This document shows, piece after piece, positions 23,546 to 34,085 of a stretch of DNA of 64,000 bases. The translations under genes and the position numbers were made by a program. Numbering within the stretch: position 1 is the stretch's first letter; the number at the start of each line of letters is the position of its first letter. The notes below the pieces were generated by a model that saw only the letters and a list, made by a program, of their open reading frames with translations, did no database searches and had not been told where the DNA came from. Origin of the DNA: Lomentospora prolificans (taxonomy: Eukaryota > Ascomycota > Sordariomycetes > Microascales > Microascaceae); assembly GCA_029532625.1 (NCBI GenBank), contig JARFXM010000004.1, forward strand, positions 5,022,001 to 5,086,000, given 5' to 3'.

Positions 23546-24550
23546 GATATTTATTATTATAGTTAAAGTACCTTCTCTCTTTCTAGCTTATATTATAGTC
23601 CTTAGAGAGGTACCTACTTCTATAATAAAGGTATTTCTATTACTATCTATATCTATATACTATATAGCCCTATACTTAGTAGTTATAATATAGTAGTTTA
23701 TAGCTATCCTCCCTCTAGTTTATTATAGAGTAGTATTTATAGTTTAGGATAATCCCTTTATACTTAAATATATTTACCTCTTTAAGTAAGGTTATAATAA
23801 TCCTTATACTACCTATTAAGGGGGCTTTTTCTATAAAGTAGAAGGGCTTAATATTAATAATAGTAATATTACTACTAGTAGCTAATTTTACTACTATTTA
23901 TAGAGCTTATCTATTCTATAAGAGCTTTATAAAGATATTTCTAACTACTACTTTAGGGCTAGAAGCTAAAAGGGGTAATATAGAATCTCTATTAAGTCTT
24001 ATTACTAGCTATACCTACTTATCTAACTTCCTAAACTATCTTAGCTAGTCTAACTTATTAAATATAATAATTATATCTCTACTTAGGAGCTAGTAGGCTC
24101 TCTTTACTAGTACCTACTTATCTATACCTTATATAGCCTTATTTACCCTTTAGATTAGATTAGTAGTAGTAATATTTATTAGGTTTTCCTATATCTTAAG
24201 AATTACTTTAGTATTTCTATAATCTTTCTAAGGTAGAGGGTAGTTACTATAAGGATATATTAGTATAGTCTAAGTACTCTTATTATTATTATTATTAACT
24301 ATCTTAGTCTATATATAGCCTACTACTATAGTATAGGATACTAGAGTAGTCCTTTACTAGGTAATTATACTAGTAAAAAGGTATTACTTAATAAGATAGA
24401 CTATTAAATTAGCTAGTAGGTAGTTCCTAATTATATCTATAGCTTATTTAAAGTTATTAACTAGTTATATTAGGATCCCTACTTTCTATATAGTAGTATA
24501 GCTTAGTTATATTAGTCTAGGGGTGTTTAAGATAGGGGTAGAGGGTGTAG
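23546..24550 (-). mobile_element. RIP-degraded LINE, upstream part beyond the gypsy insertion
   Basis: The same extreme composition as 12447-16207 resumes directly after the duplication. I infer it is the 5' side of the same minus-strand LINE, split by the gypsy element. Individual motifs are too damaged to name. Normal composition returns at about 24550. Confidence 0.6.
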
Positions 24551-24686
24551 GCCTAGATAGAGGGTCTGGCCTGTATGCCAGCCTTGCCTTGTATAGTGCT
24601 GCTGGGTCTAAGTCTATTATGTCTTGTCTCTTGGCTATGAGTGGTTAGATGGGGGATATAGATTGGGTGTTGAATGGGGTTTTTGT

Positions 24687-24747
24687 GTATATTAAAGTTG
24701 TTGTGGTTGTGTATATTAAAGTTGTTGTCCGTATATTAAAGTTGTTT
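24687..24747. repeat. three direct copies of a 16-bp unit
   Basis: GTATATTAAAGTTGTT occurs at 24687, 24711 and 24731, with slightly different spacers. It lies just outside the repeat island. Confidence 0.75.
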
Positions 24748-25855
24748 CTAACTGTGTAGTTGCCTCCTTGACCGTTGTTCCGGTATGATCGATGGCCATT
24801 TTGGGCTTCTGTTGATATGTAGTGGCTGAGTTTGACTGAATCGAATGGGATGAAGGATACTGCTTCAGGTTCGTGGATGTTGAAGCTGTTGGGGAGAGAC
24901 AGTTTTCTCGTCCTCATGAAATTGGAATCAACGACAACTTAAATAGTATTCGACTTCTCATACCATATTCTCAAAGCATGCGCCTGATAAGACGTCGATA
25001 AATCTAGTGTGGTCGCGAGATTGGATTTGTCGATTCTCTTGTGAGCTTCAGCACAGATTCGCTTGTCTGTTTGTAGATGATTGGTGAACGAGATCTGGAA
25101 GCCATATTAATATCGTGGAATCGATCAGCTTGTCACTGGATGCTCTTAAAACCCCGGGTGTAATCCGTACAGCCTTAAGTGTAAGTTGAAAAGAGGAGAA
25201 TATCGTGAAAGTCTAGGGTTTGGTTACTGCATCACCAAGAGCATATCGATTCACTTCATATAAGTTCAGTGTTATTTGTAGCTATTGTCAAGCATCATGT
25301 GAAAAGGAATGGTTCAGGTAATTACCTGGCTATGGTTGTTAAGTGTGATTGTCAACTGTTGCGACAGGAATAATCACCATGTATCTGTCATATTGGATAG
25401 AATAAGGCCTGACACTACTGACAGATACATGAGTAGGGCAGTCTGTAAAAGTGGGATCTGACTGATCAGTGTGCCACAGGTTAGAACCCTTCAATAATTC
25501 AGGAGATGGCAAATCCTCAATCAAGTCCCACAATATTCAACAGCATCTACTCCATAGAGCTGGCTTAATATATGGGATGCGCTAATGCAACCCGCTGACA
25601 TTTTCTCCACATTAATGGAATGGCACAATAAGAGTTGATGAACTAACAGTGCACTTACTGGGCATACTTTCTACCACCTATTCCACCCAAGCTGGGTGCA
25701 CCACCACAGAGAATAACGCCACCGCATTTGGGTAGATTAATAGTGGATTTCTGAGGCCCGCATTTGCTAGAAGCCGACTCTTGCTTTTCTCCTGCTTGCA
25801 TGCGAGCCCGAGGCAAGAGATGCTGCCACGCCGGAACGTCCTCGCTGAAGCAACA
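24748..25855. other. gene-free stretch right of the repeat island
   Basis: A minus-strand frame at 25533-25339 gives DLPSPELLKGSNLWHTDQSD onwards and could be a small exon, but has no recognised motif. Otherwise I see nothing; the end is presumably the promoter of the bZIP gene. Confidence 0.35.
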
Positions 25856-26819
25856 ATGGATGAGAGCTCATTAATCCCTGTTGGTAGGTTTTGGTTGCCA
25901 GAGATGCAGGGCACTGAGGAGGATTGGACAGGGATTATCAAACAGCATGCTCGGAGAAAAATACAAAACCGTCTTAATCAGCGTGCACGACGTGGGTATC
26001 CCGAATTTCATACGACTATGGCCACTCCATTTGGCCTCTTGGATGCCATGAATCGATGGTCGCTAACTTCTGCCCCCGGTAGGCCGCCGAATGCAAGACG
26101 CCCAATCGAGAAAAGACCAGTTGCTAGGCGTCGCTGGACACCGTGATCCATATTTTCAGGGATCTCTAGCGGCGCTCGCGACTGCTACTGACAGCGAGAG
26201 CCAGACGCCTTGTCTTCTGGGAAAACCAGAGAACCGAGAGCTTCTGGCCAAGTTCGCGAGGCAAGCCCTTCGATCTTACGAGCGGGGAATTCTTGACACC
26301 CTCCAACTAACCGAAACGGTCCGCTACAACGTCTTCCACGCCTTCGTCCGCAACGCCCAGGTGCTTGGTTTCAACGATGGCTGGCTACTATACGATACCG
26401 TATCCCCGTTCAATAAGCATGGGTGCCTGAGATCCCCTGGGTTTAGCCCTTCAGGCCTCCCACACAACATGCAGCCTACGCTGTTGCAGGTACAGGTAGA
26501 GCACCATCCATGGATCGATTTCTTCCCTTGTCCTCGCATGCGGGATAATTTCCTGCATGCCGTGTCCCAGTATGGAGAAGAGGCAGTGGACGAAGACGCT
26601 CTCTGTCGTGATATCGTCGATGCAGGTGCTGGGGCCGGCATCGAGTCAGCGGCGATCCTGGTATGGGCGGAGTCTTGGTCAGCGAACGGCTGGGAGGTCA
26701 CGGAAAAGTTTCTACACAAATGGAGTTGGCTCTTGTATAACTGTGTTGAACTAGAAGCGGCGACAAATAACTGGCGTAGGAAGCGCGGGTTGAAACCCCT
26801 CCGTTTCCCAGGCTGTTGA
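25856..26819 (+). CDS. bZIP-like transcription factor with DUF3425 domain
   Basis: Exons are 25856-25991 and 26083-26819, giving 290 aa. The intron (25992-26082) has GTGGGT, GCTAAC and GGTAG, and its removal yields QNRLNQRARRRRMQDAQSRK, the N-x7-R-like basic region (residues about 37-56) common to fungal DUF3425 regulators. The leucine zipper is short or absent, as in many relatives. The DUF3425 part fills residues about 90-285: RYNVFHAFVRNAQVLGF, then MQPTLLQVQVEHHPWIDFFP, RMRDNFL and GWEVTEKFLHKWSWLLYNC, ending with ATNNWRRKRGLKPL. These features match closely and no damage is seen. It should be nuclear. It is convergent with the dehydrogenase; the two stop codons are about 105 bp apart. 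Confidence 0.9.
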
Positions 26820-26924
26820 TTTCTCGTGGTCCGCGGAGGAAAGCGCTAGTTCGAAGAGCCTGCCCAATTCCCCCTTCCCCCCCCTTCCCCGCGGCGGTCG
26901 ACGGCTGGAGCTGGAGCTCATGGT

Positions 26925-28160
26925 TCATGGATATAGTCCCAATTCCACCGGCGCATTCCTGATCTGGTCGTCCTGAATTTCGCTTAAGAGAGCACTGTCC
27001 CGGTAATCCTCAACATCTAAGTCCATATACCCTTGGGGAGCCCATTTCCGTGGGCAGACAAACAAGGATTTTCCGTTGATAGTCTTATCACTCAGTATCC
27101 TTAGTGCGCATTGCCCCGCATCCTCAGCCGTCGCAAAGTCAACTCCAGCACCCTGGACGCGATCAAACTCGTCCTGAGCAAGGATACCAGTTCGAATATA
27201 CCTAGAAGCAGGTGTGTTAGTGTAACTTTAGAAATTCAGGAGCAGTTCATGGGTTAAGCCGATACCATGGCGAAATCACATTAACTCGACTGCCGTAGTA
27301 ATGAGCAGTTCGCCTCAAAGAGTGCATTATGCCACGGACCGCCCATTTCGTACTGCAGTATTGAGGCGTTCTTGGTACATCGAGGAACCCAGCACCCGAG
27401 CTTATCAAAATCAAGCAGGTATCATCTTGTTGATTGTGAGGCCGGGTGCCGTTCTGGGATACGAAGTAGTGCATGGCGAGCTTTGTTGTGTATAGCGTTC
27501 CGTGTAGGTTCACGTTGACGATGCTCAAGTCCGGTTTCTCGGGCGCACTGTCAACTCCTGCGAGTTACACCAGGTGTCAGACACAGCACAGTTTAAGGGC
27601 CTTGAATATTAGCGCCAGCTTTGGCATATATCGTACCATCAAACTGAAACACGCCGTCACTTCTAAAAATGCCGGCATTGGCAATAACGTAATGGATCTT
27701 TCCCGTCGGTGAAAACTCAGCAGCCTCTTTGAATAGACGGGCTTGGTCGTCCCAGCTCGTAACGTCGCAGCTAACGAACTTGGTTCTGCTTTCCTGTCAG
27801 CAGCCTAGTAAGCCTACAAATCGACTGAGGACGCCGTCCCTTACCCAGCCAACTGTGACGATAGATCCCCCCCCTTGTGAGCGTCCCTATCGCCGATAAC
27901 GACTACACATCTTTTTTTGGATAGCCTATTAGTATCTCCCGGCATGAAAAGCTTCAGTGACTTACCCAGCTGCATGCAACGCTCGTGTGTACGCCTCTCC
28001 AATTCCGCTGGCACCTGGGCGGGGGTCAACTCAACTACTGCCAGACCAAACAAGCTCGGACTCTTCACTCACCTCCAGTTATAACTGCAGTTTTTCCGTG
28101 AACATCTGGACGAAAGCTTCCGCTACAGTCCAAGGGGGACGATGAAAGACCGGTGGACAT
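26925..28160 (-). CDS. Short-chain dehydrogenase/reductase (15-PGDH-like, classical SDR)
   Basis: Six exons on the minus strand: 28160-28073, 28014-27966, 27910-27845, 27788-27637, 27557-27266 and 27201-26925. They sum to 924 bp (307 aa) with frame kept at each junction; introns are 55-79 bp. The cofactor motif GGASGIG (residues about 29-35) forms across the first intron, and CVVVIGDRD at the end of the second strand has an Asp that favours NAD(H). NAG (VIANAGI), the catalytic Ser in LISSGAGF and the YCSTK active site are all present. The C-terminal region (about residues 220-300) matches the fungal group resembling 15-hydroxyprostaglandin dehydrogenase. Those act on alcohols of secondary metabolites or lipids; the substrate here is not known. 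The start ATG at 28160 fits the usual N-terminal FRPDVHGKTAVITG. Confidence 0.92.
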
Positions 28161-29855
28161 CCTTAATCTTCGGACTCAGTTGGATTGACTTTGGTGTATT
28201 GGGAGAGAAACGGTGGATGACAGAAATACTTCGTTCCGGGCAGTTCGGCCAAGTGAGCCCTCTTTATATGCCAAAATTTGGCCGACATTCTTTTTCATTG
28301 AGAAAGGGCCATAGCCGGGCTGGAGCCCAAGTCTACGCATTCCCAAGTAGCGCTAATGCAACTTGATGACACCCCAAAGTGATTCGTAAGAGAACCCCAC
28401 ATCGGTGGTATGACGCGATAGGCCCAGAGACGAGACGAAGTTAGCGTGGATCAACGATTTCAAAAATCTGCCACGAGGTTCCTGATGGCAAAATAGACGG
28501 AATGCCGCCCCCAGAAGTCCGGCCTTTGAAAAGTATCCACATTCTCATTCCTTTGTACGCCCCACAACAGGTCTGCCGTAGATGCTACGATAAGATGTAC
28601 CGGATGATTGTTTCGCGGCATCGACATCTCCTAGAGGATCTTTCTTCTTTCCTGAGAATACGGATGAGCGGCACGACAGTCAAATCATCTTCGGGCTTCA
28701 TCATGGGTACCCAGTGGCAATATAGCTGAATTTGACAAAAGTTAGTCCAACCAACCCTAGAAAATCTGGCGCTATATAGGGACATACCTTGATACAGGTG
28801 AAGATAGCTTTGTCGAGCAGCGTACCGTAGCCGTTTTTACTGAGACCCAGTGTCTTATGGGTCAGCCAAGATACATGCAGCGCCGGGCTTGCTGCCTTCG
28901 ACACCGTATTACGCCCATGCTCTTGGTCTCGCCGCCATCACGGAATACAATGGGACTAGTCCAAGTGACAAAGTACCTCAATGCGTTTGTGTGAGGTAGT
29001 AAAGCCTGCGGGCTGGATACTTGATATATCCCGATTTAGCGAAGTCCATCAGAATCGCTATTATTAAGAGATACCGGAGTCCACTATCACTTACTTGTGC
29101 GGGCCTATGGTAGTGCTATCTGTGAAGCGGAGATAAGGTAGCTACAAAGTGGTATATGGCTAGAGCGGCATTGTCGGACTGTACGGGAGGAGACTCGCGC
29201 GCTTTTCTGAGTATGTCTTCCACTTCTGTGGATCCGATGATGGTAACAACGCCGAAAACAGGAATTCTTCTGGGGCGCATTCGTCAAGGCGGATCTTTGG
29301 GTCCTCGATTTCATTCGTGCATGGAATGTATGTGAAGTTGCTAGAGCCAATGCCCAAGGTTACTGTTTGATATGGAACAGGTTGGTAGATGACGCTTAAT
29401 ACAGCGGAGCACCTAGATAATCCTACCTCCGCCCTTGGCCAAGAGTAATAGCGCTCGGTAGCACTAATCAGAAATCTGCCTGGTGTGAGTTTGTACTTCT
29501 TCTCCACCACGTCTTTGCCGACGGATCAGTAGACAGCGAATTCTTTGGCTAGCTATGCTTCTCAGTACGGTTCTCGGCAGCAGCGGTTGCCCTTGAGTTT
29601 TATTGAGTCGTAGTACCTTTTCCTAAATACGCCTGTCTGGCTAGTCCTTGGCCTGTATCAAGCCGGTTCAAAGGTTCTCATACGCGAAGATCAGTCTCCT
29701 ACCAAAGTTTGAGTATATTTATATTTATTGTAAGCGCTTTCTATGCCTTCCTCTCCTTCCCCCACGCTTCGCGATTTCTTTTCAATTTCTTTTTCTTTTT
29801 TTCTTTTCCTTTTCCCCCTTTTCCCTACACTTCCCAAGACACCATCCGGGCCTTG
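28161..29855. other. 1.7-kb stretch with an unassigned gene fragment
   Basis: On the minus strand about 29510-29160 reads like real protein: LTPGRFLISATERYYSWPRA, a GTAGGA...ACAG intron (about 29430-29365), then IGSSNFTYIPCTNEIEDPK and a stop at 29160. Upstream the frame is interrupted, so this is a fragment or pseudogene of a family I do not recognise. Another minus frame (28904-28701) is similarly anonymous. A long pyrimidine tract (about 29745-29835) lies beyond the cyclase stop. Confidence 0.35.
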
Positions 29856-31030
29856 TCAAAGAATCGCCAGTGCATTCGGTGGGGAAGCAATTCCGGATAC
29901 AATATTGAGATTCTGTATCGTCATGAAGAAGGTTGATCGATTTTCCTTGCGTAGTTCCTCACTCAGCGTCTCCAAATCTAGGAACTCCACGATATTTTGT
30001 CCCCAGCCGCCGATAAAAATTTGGTGTAGGGATCGCGTCTCCCCATGAATTTTCTTATCAAAAGGCGTCTAAGAGTAAGAGAAATGTCATCAGTACAGGC
30101 TGAGATGTAGAGCAAGAAAGTATTACTGCTTACACTTTCAAAAGCCGGGTTATCAGCACCCACCAAACTCAGCTTTTTCTCCCACAACCACCTGAGCGAA
30201 GCCTCACTAGCTTCCATGCCGATCCAATTACCAGCGCTGATTGGCAGGAGCACACTCTCCGACTGATTCAATGTTTGATATTGCCTGACCCATCCTGTGC
30301 GAAGGACCAGTGCGTCTCCTGGCCTTGCCCAATCCGCAGGTAAGCCTTGCCACTCTGCCACCGCATCAAGTTCGTCTGCCGTGATGGATGTAGAGCTGAA
30401 TGCATCAAATGTCTTGTTCTGTGAATCCATCCAACGTGCCCAATCAAGCAATACGCCACGCACAGCAATGCCTTTTTGAGCTGCGACTTGGATACCAAGC
30501 ACCGTACTGGGTGAAGGTCCAATGACGTCGTTATAGTCAGCAATCAAGTCATTGTACCATTGATATGTCTCAACGCTATTGTTGGTTGAGTACGGGAAGT
30601 GTCGAAGTCCGTCAAATTGCGTTGACACCTGGGTGTTCATTACCACCACGTCATCGGTATATCCATCTCCCGGTTGATAAAAGTGTTGAAGCGGTTTCCT
30701 CGCCGGGTTTGGTGGGGGCCCGGGCATGTCAAGCTGGAGGTTCAGGGGGATGGCCAGCCCGAGACTTATTTCGGAGGAGGCGGACCTAATGGTCCCGTCC
30801 GTGATGTGGTTAAGAGCACCCAGCTCATCGGCTGCACCCCAAACCCCCCAAGCAGCCTTGGTCGGGTATGACGGATCTAATGGAAGCTCGTCGTAAGAGG
30901 GCCAATTGGCATACAGATCAGTGCCAGGGTCGAACCGGCGCGAGACTTTCAAGCTGTCAGGTTTAGGAACCGCATGTGCATTAATGCCAGCCGTGAGGCA
31001 TATCGCAGTAACTAGGTCGGAACTTCTCAT
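29856..31030 (-). CDS. Cyclase-family hydrolase (kynurenine-formamidase-like fold) with signal peptide
   Basis: Exons on the minus strand are 31030-30134 and 30068-29856, giving 369 aa. The intron (30133-30069) has GTAAGC and CTTAG and joins DNPAFES to TPFDKKIHG, a conserved stretch. The protein belongs to the putative-cyclase family (PF04199-like): WGAADELGALNHIT (about residues 60-75), STQFDGLRHFPYS in the place of the metal-binding HxGTHxDxxxH motif, GVLLDWARW and ALVLRTGW. As in other fungal members, the motif is modified (first His replaced), so metal binding may differ. The first ATG in frame is at 31030; it opens MRSSDLVTAICLTAGINAHA, a plausible secretory signal with cleavage after AHA, which is unusual for a family mostly found in the cytosol. 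The reaction is unknown. Confidence 0.88.
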
Positions 31031-31702
31031 TCTGTTTGCTAGTGCCACGCTCAATTCTGATCAAAAGACTCGCTTCACGGGATTCTCGGAAACGAGGATA
31101 TTTCTACGCGGGTGGACCAGTCATCTTTAAATGCCTGGATTCGGCATAATGTTACGTTCGAAAAGTCGAGTGCCAACCTCGTCTCATGACCCCGGCTTTT
31201 CGTTCATCCAGATCCAGTCTATCTCCGCCCGTTTTACTGACCCCCATTTGTCAGGGCAACTCTGGTGCTCGACGACTCTATATGAACCGGCTGTTTCTTC
31301 ATCCCGGCCTACTCTCTCTGCAATTCTGAACCAGCTTTTCGTCTTCGCAATCAACGGCGCTAAGCCCAAAACTTGGTAGCATGCGGGGGTAAGTGGGGCC
31401 AATGCTCCTTTAGTTTCTGGGGCACCCGGGGATTCTAGCCATATCCTGTGGCATAGACTCACCTGGGTCGCATTGCTGGGAAAGAGTAAATCCGATCTTC
31501 AATTTCGAGTTGCGGGGTGGCTGGTTAGTTTGGTTGCGCCGGGTTTGCGTGCCAGAGAGCATGATCACGGGCGGAGGGATGCCAGGCATCTGCAATAGCC
31601 AGTACCATAAAGTCACGGAAAAAGTCCCCCGCCTCGAACTCGGCGTCCATCCTGTTTGTTCAAATGATCATTAATATTGCTACATGCCTGTGTGATACAT
31701 TA
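31031..31702. other. intergenic stretch, possible small exon
   Basis: On the minus strand a short frame from an ATG at 31650 (MDAEFEAGDFFRDFMV) and another frame at 31462-31184 might be parts of one small gene, but no family is recognised and splicing is uncertain. No gene is called. Confidence 0.3.
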
Positions 31703-33151
31703 TCATCGCCTTGCGAGAATAGTTTCCCCCTTGATTAGTTTCATGTATGCTTTCCAAATACTGACGCGAGGAGTTATTGTCCCGACCTCCGTCTTCACCT
31801 TGTCGAATGCGCTTGGGAGACCCGTGGCGGAGTACTTTGTTCTCAAGGCCTCATACTCCTTTCTTGGGTATATGCTCCAGAACTCCTCCTCCGTGTAGAA
31901 TGTCTGTCCGTAGAGCCACTTGTACCCCCCCATGTCTTTGACTGACCGTTCTAATCTCCGGTTTGCCGCAATAGCTTCGTCGATATTCGTGGGAGCGAGA
32001 CCCCAAAGCCCAACATTGATCCAAAGACTATCTGTACCCTCAGATGACACCGCGCCGTCTGCTGGCGATAACTGGAAAATCCCACGGCCAGCATTGGGTT
32101 TCATGGGGCAAAGCCACAGCGGCCAAATGTTAAACTCCAGGGTGGCGTACTTGATGAAGTCGTCTGTGTTCCTCGACGGGATGCAGAGGTCCTGTATGAT
32201 ACATTCAATAATGGAGCCGGTTGCATGTAACCCGATAAATAAATCGCGGGTGTGCATTGAACCGTCCAGCATCCAGCGCGTGAATTTGTTGAACGGAAGC
32301 CCCAGATGATCAAATGTATACTTTCCGCACCAAAAAGCGCCTCGATCGTATCGGAAAAGATAATCCTCGATAGGGACAATGTCGGTCCAGCCGGTAGGCT
32401 GCATCTTAAGCTTTGCGTGCACGTCGGTGTAATACCAGTCATCTTTGGCGCGCGAATATCGAGCCGAGACAAGGTTGCCAGCGCTTTCTTTCATGATGCT
32501 CCCTGTGACGACAACACCCAAGCTTTCACCGTACATGATGCCATCGACATATTCCCAGCCTGCGTCCTGATCACAGAAGCCTCGAAATTTTGTGATGGCA
32601 TCCGCAACGCTGTGGACCGGGTGGTAGCGGAGCTCGACCAGCTTGCTCAGGGCTGGCACAAGCTGAACTTCGAGTAAAGTAAGAATCCCGAGGGTGCCAA
32701 AAGCTCCGGCCGATGCATTGAAAAGGTCAGCTCTTTCTTCGTCGCTCGCCCAGACGACATCGCCGCTTGCGAGGACAATTTCGACCCGGTTCACGGTTCG
32801 GTCAAAAGTACCGTACCGAAAGCTGCTGGACTCTCCACCAGTTCCAGCGAATGCACCCCCGACCGTAATTCCAGGAAACTCCATAACGACGGGAGGAATG
32901 CGTCCATACTTCAGGGTCTCGGCGACGAGAGCATCCATCGGAACGTTGGGCTCCACTAGCGCGGTATTAAAGTCGGTCGATACGGACAGAACATGGTTCA
33001 ACTCGCTGAGGTCGACAGTTGCATTGAGGGACCGTGTTGACGGGCGCGTAGTGTTGGTGCTACCATGGTAGATTCGGAATGCCTTCTTCTGATGATAAAA
33101 TTCTTTAACTTTGTGTGAAATCTGATCCACAGCTTCATTGTGATGATCCAT
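31703..33151 (-). CDS. FAD-linked oxidoreductase, DWF1/DHCR24-like
   Basis: Single exon, 482 aa from the ATG at 33151 (MDHHNEAV). The N-terminal half is an FAD-binding-4 domain of the vanillyl-alcohol-oxidase superfamily: FRIYHGSTNTTRP (about residues 27-39), then PGITVGGAFAGTGGESSSF and YGTFDRTVNRVEIVLASGDV (about 95-140). GAFGTLGILTLLEVQL follows. The C-terminal half resembles plant DWF1 and animal DHCR24 sterol delta-24 reductases. Fungal genomes carry several related proteins of unknown function, so sterol or other terpenoid reduction is only a guess. No membrane anchor is obvious. The C-terminus looks complete but slightly short compared with relatives of about 500-530 residues. Confidence 0.88.
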   Translation of the reverse strand: MDHHNEAVDQISHKVKEFYHQKKAFRIYHGSTNTTRPSTRSLNATVDLSELNHVLSVSTDFNTALVEPNVPMDALVAETLKYGRIPPVVMEFPGITVGGAFAGTGGESSSFRYGTFDRTVNRVEIVLASGDVVWASDEERADLFNASAGAFGTLGILTLLEVQLVPALSKLVELRYHPVHSVADAITKFRGFCDQDAGWEYVDGIMYGESLGVVVTGSIMKESAGNLVSARYSRAKDDWYYTDVHAKLKMQPTGWTDIVPIEDYLFRYDRGAFWCGKYTFDHLGLPFNKFTRWMLDGSMHTRDLFIGLHATGSIIECIIQDLCIPSRNTDDFIKYATLEFNIWPLWLCPMKPNAGRGIFQLSPADGAVSSEGTDSLWINVGLWGLAPTNIDEAIAANRRLERSVKDMGGYKWLYGQTFYTEEEFWSIYPRKEYEALRTKYSATGLPSAFDKVKTEVGTITPRVSIWKAYMKLIKGETILARR

Positions 33152-34085
33152 GCTTTCGGGCCAGGCCAAACTGGACCAAGAAGGTGAAGAAATATCAACA
33201 AGGTGAGGCTGCTGGGGGAGAGTCTATTACCTCGAGCACAAAGCCCCGCCGCAGAATAGGATCGATATGATATTTGAAGGAGGCGACGGAAGTTTGGCTG
33301 GAATGTGGCGCCCTTGGCACGCTGTAAAATTCGCATTATTAGGATTTCGATTCCCAAGATGTCACCCACCACAAAAAGTAAATATTAAGCAATAAGATAG
33401 TGATCAATGAGGACAAAGAAGCAAGGGAGAAACCGACGCGGGGGGGCTGGAATGCGACACAAACATATGCCCAAAACAAACACGAGGACTCCAGAAGGTG
33501 AATTTTTGACGTGAGGAAATGCGTCGCCATGCGCAACTGGAGCAAGCCATAATATGGGCACGTGCTGGGAAACCTACAGAAGTAGATCACGTCGTGAGAA
33601 ACTTTCCATGCAACAGCTCGCCGCCATCCGGATTATCGGAAGGCACGATGGTAGGCTAAGGAATCCTCAAATTTGACCACACGTCACCCGTGTTATCTGT
33701 ACCTCGGTACGATCTAGAAATCATGTCTTGATGGATCCAGGGCTATCTAGATTTCAGCGAGTAGGATCACGTAAAAGCTCGCCGCGACAGCCACGGTGGG
33801 ATGCTGGCGTTGCACACCAGTGAGAAAGGGGGGAATAAGAAAAAAAAATGACTGATTGTGGATCTATTGAATTTTTTGGCTTCTGTGTTACTGGGGTGCC
33901 AACCCATATTGGAGGAGTCAATCTCGGATGATTTTAGGCATTCCCTGAGAGGGTCATGTATGCGCTAGATGCGCTCCAGGGGGCTCTTGAATATATCCTC
34001 CTTGGCCCATAACTCCCTCGGCCGCCATTTTACCACTTTGGATCAATGGATGACTTCCATCTCCGAATACTGAATAATCACATCT
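33152..34085. other. gene-free stretch
   Basis: Upstream region of the FAD oxidase and downstream region of the helicase, which are on the same strand. Short A-runs and AT-rich spots occur (for example at 33840), but I find no gene. Confidence 0.45.

Noticed and set aside
24645..24917. 90-codon minus-strand ORF with TTTLIYT repeats
   Set aside because: Its repeats are just the translation of the 16-bp tandem unit; no other protein feature.
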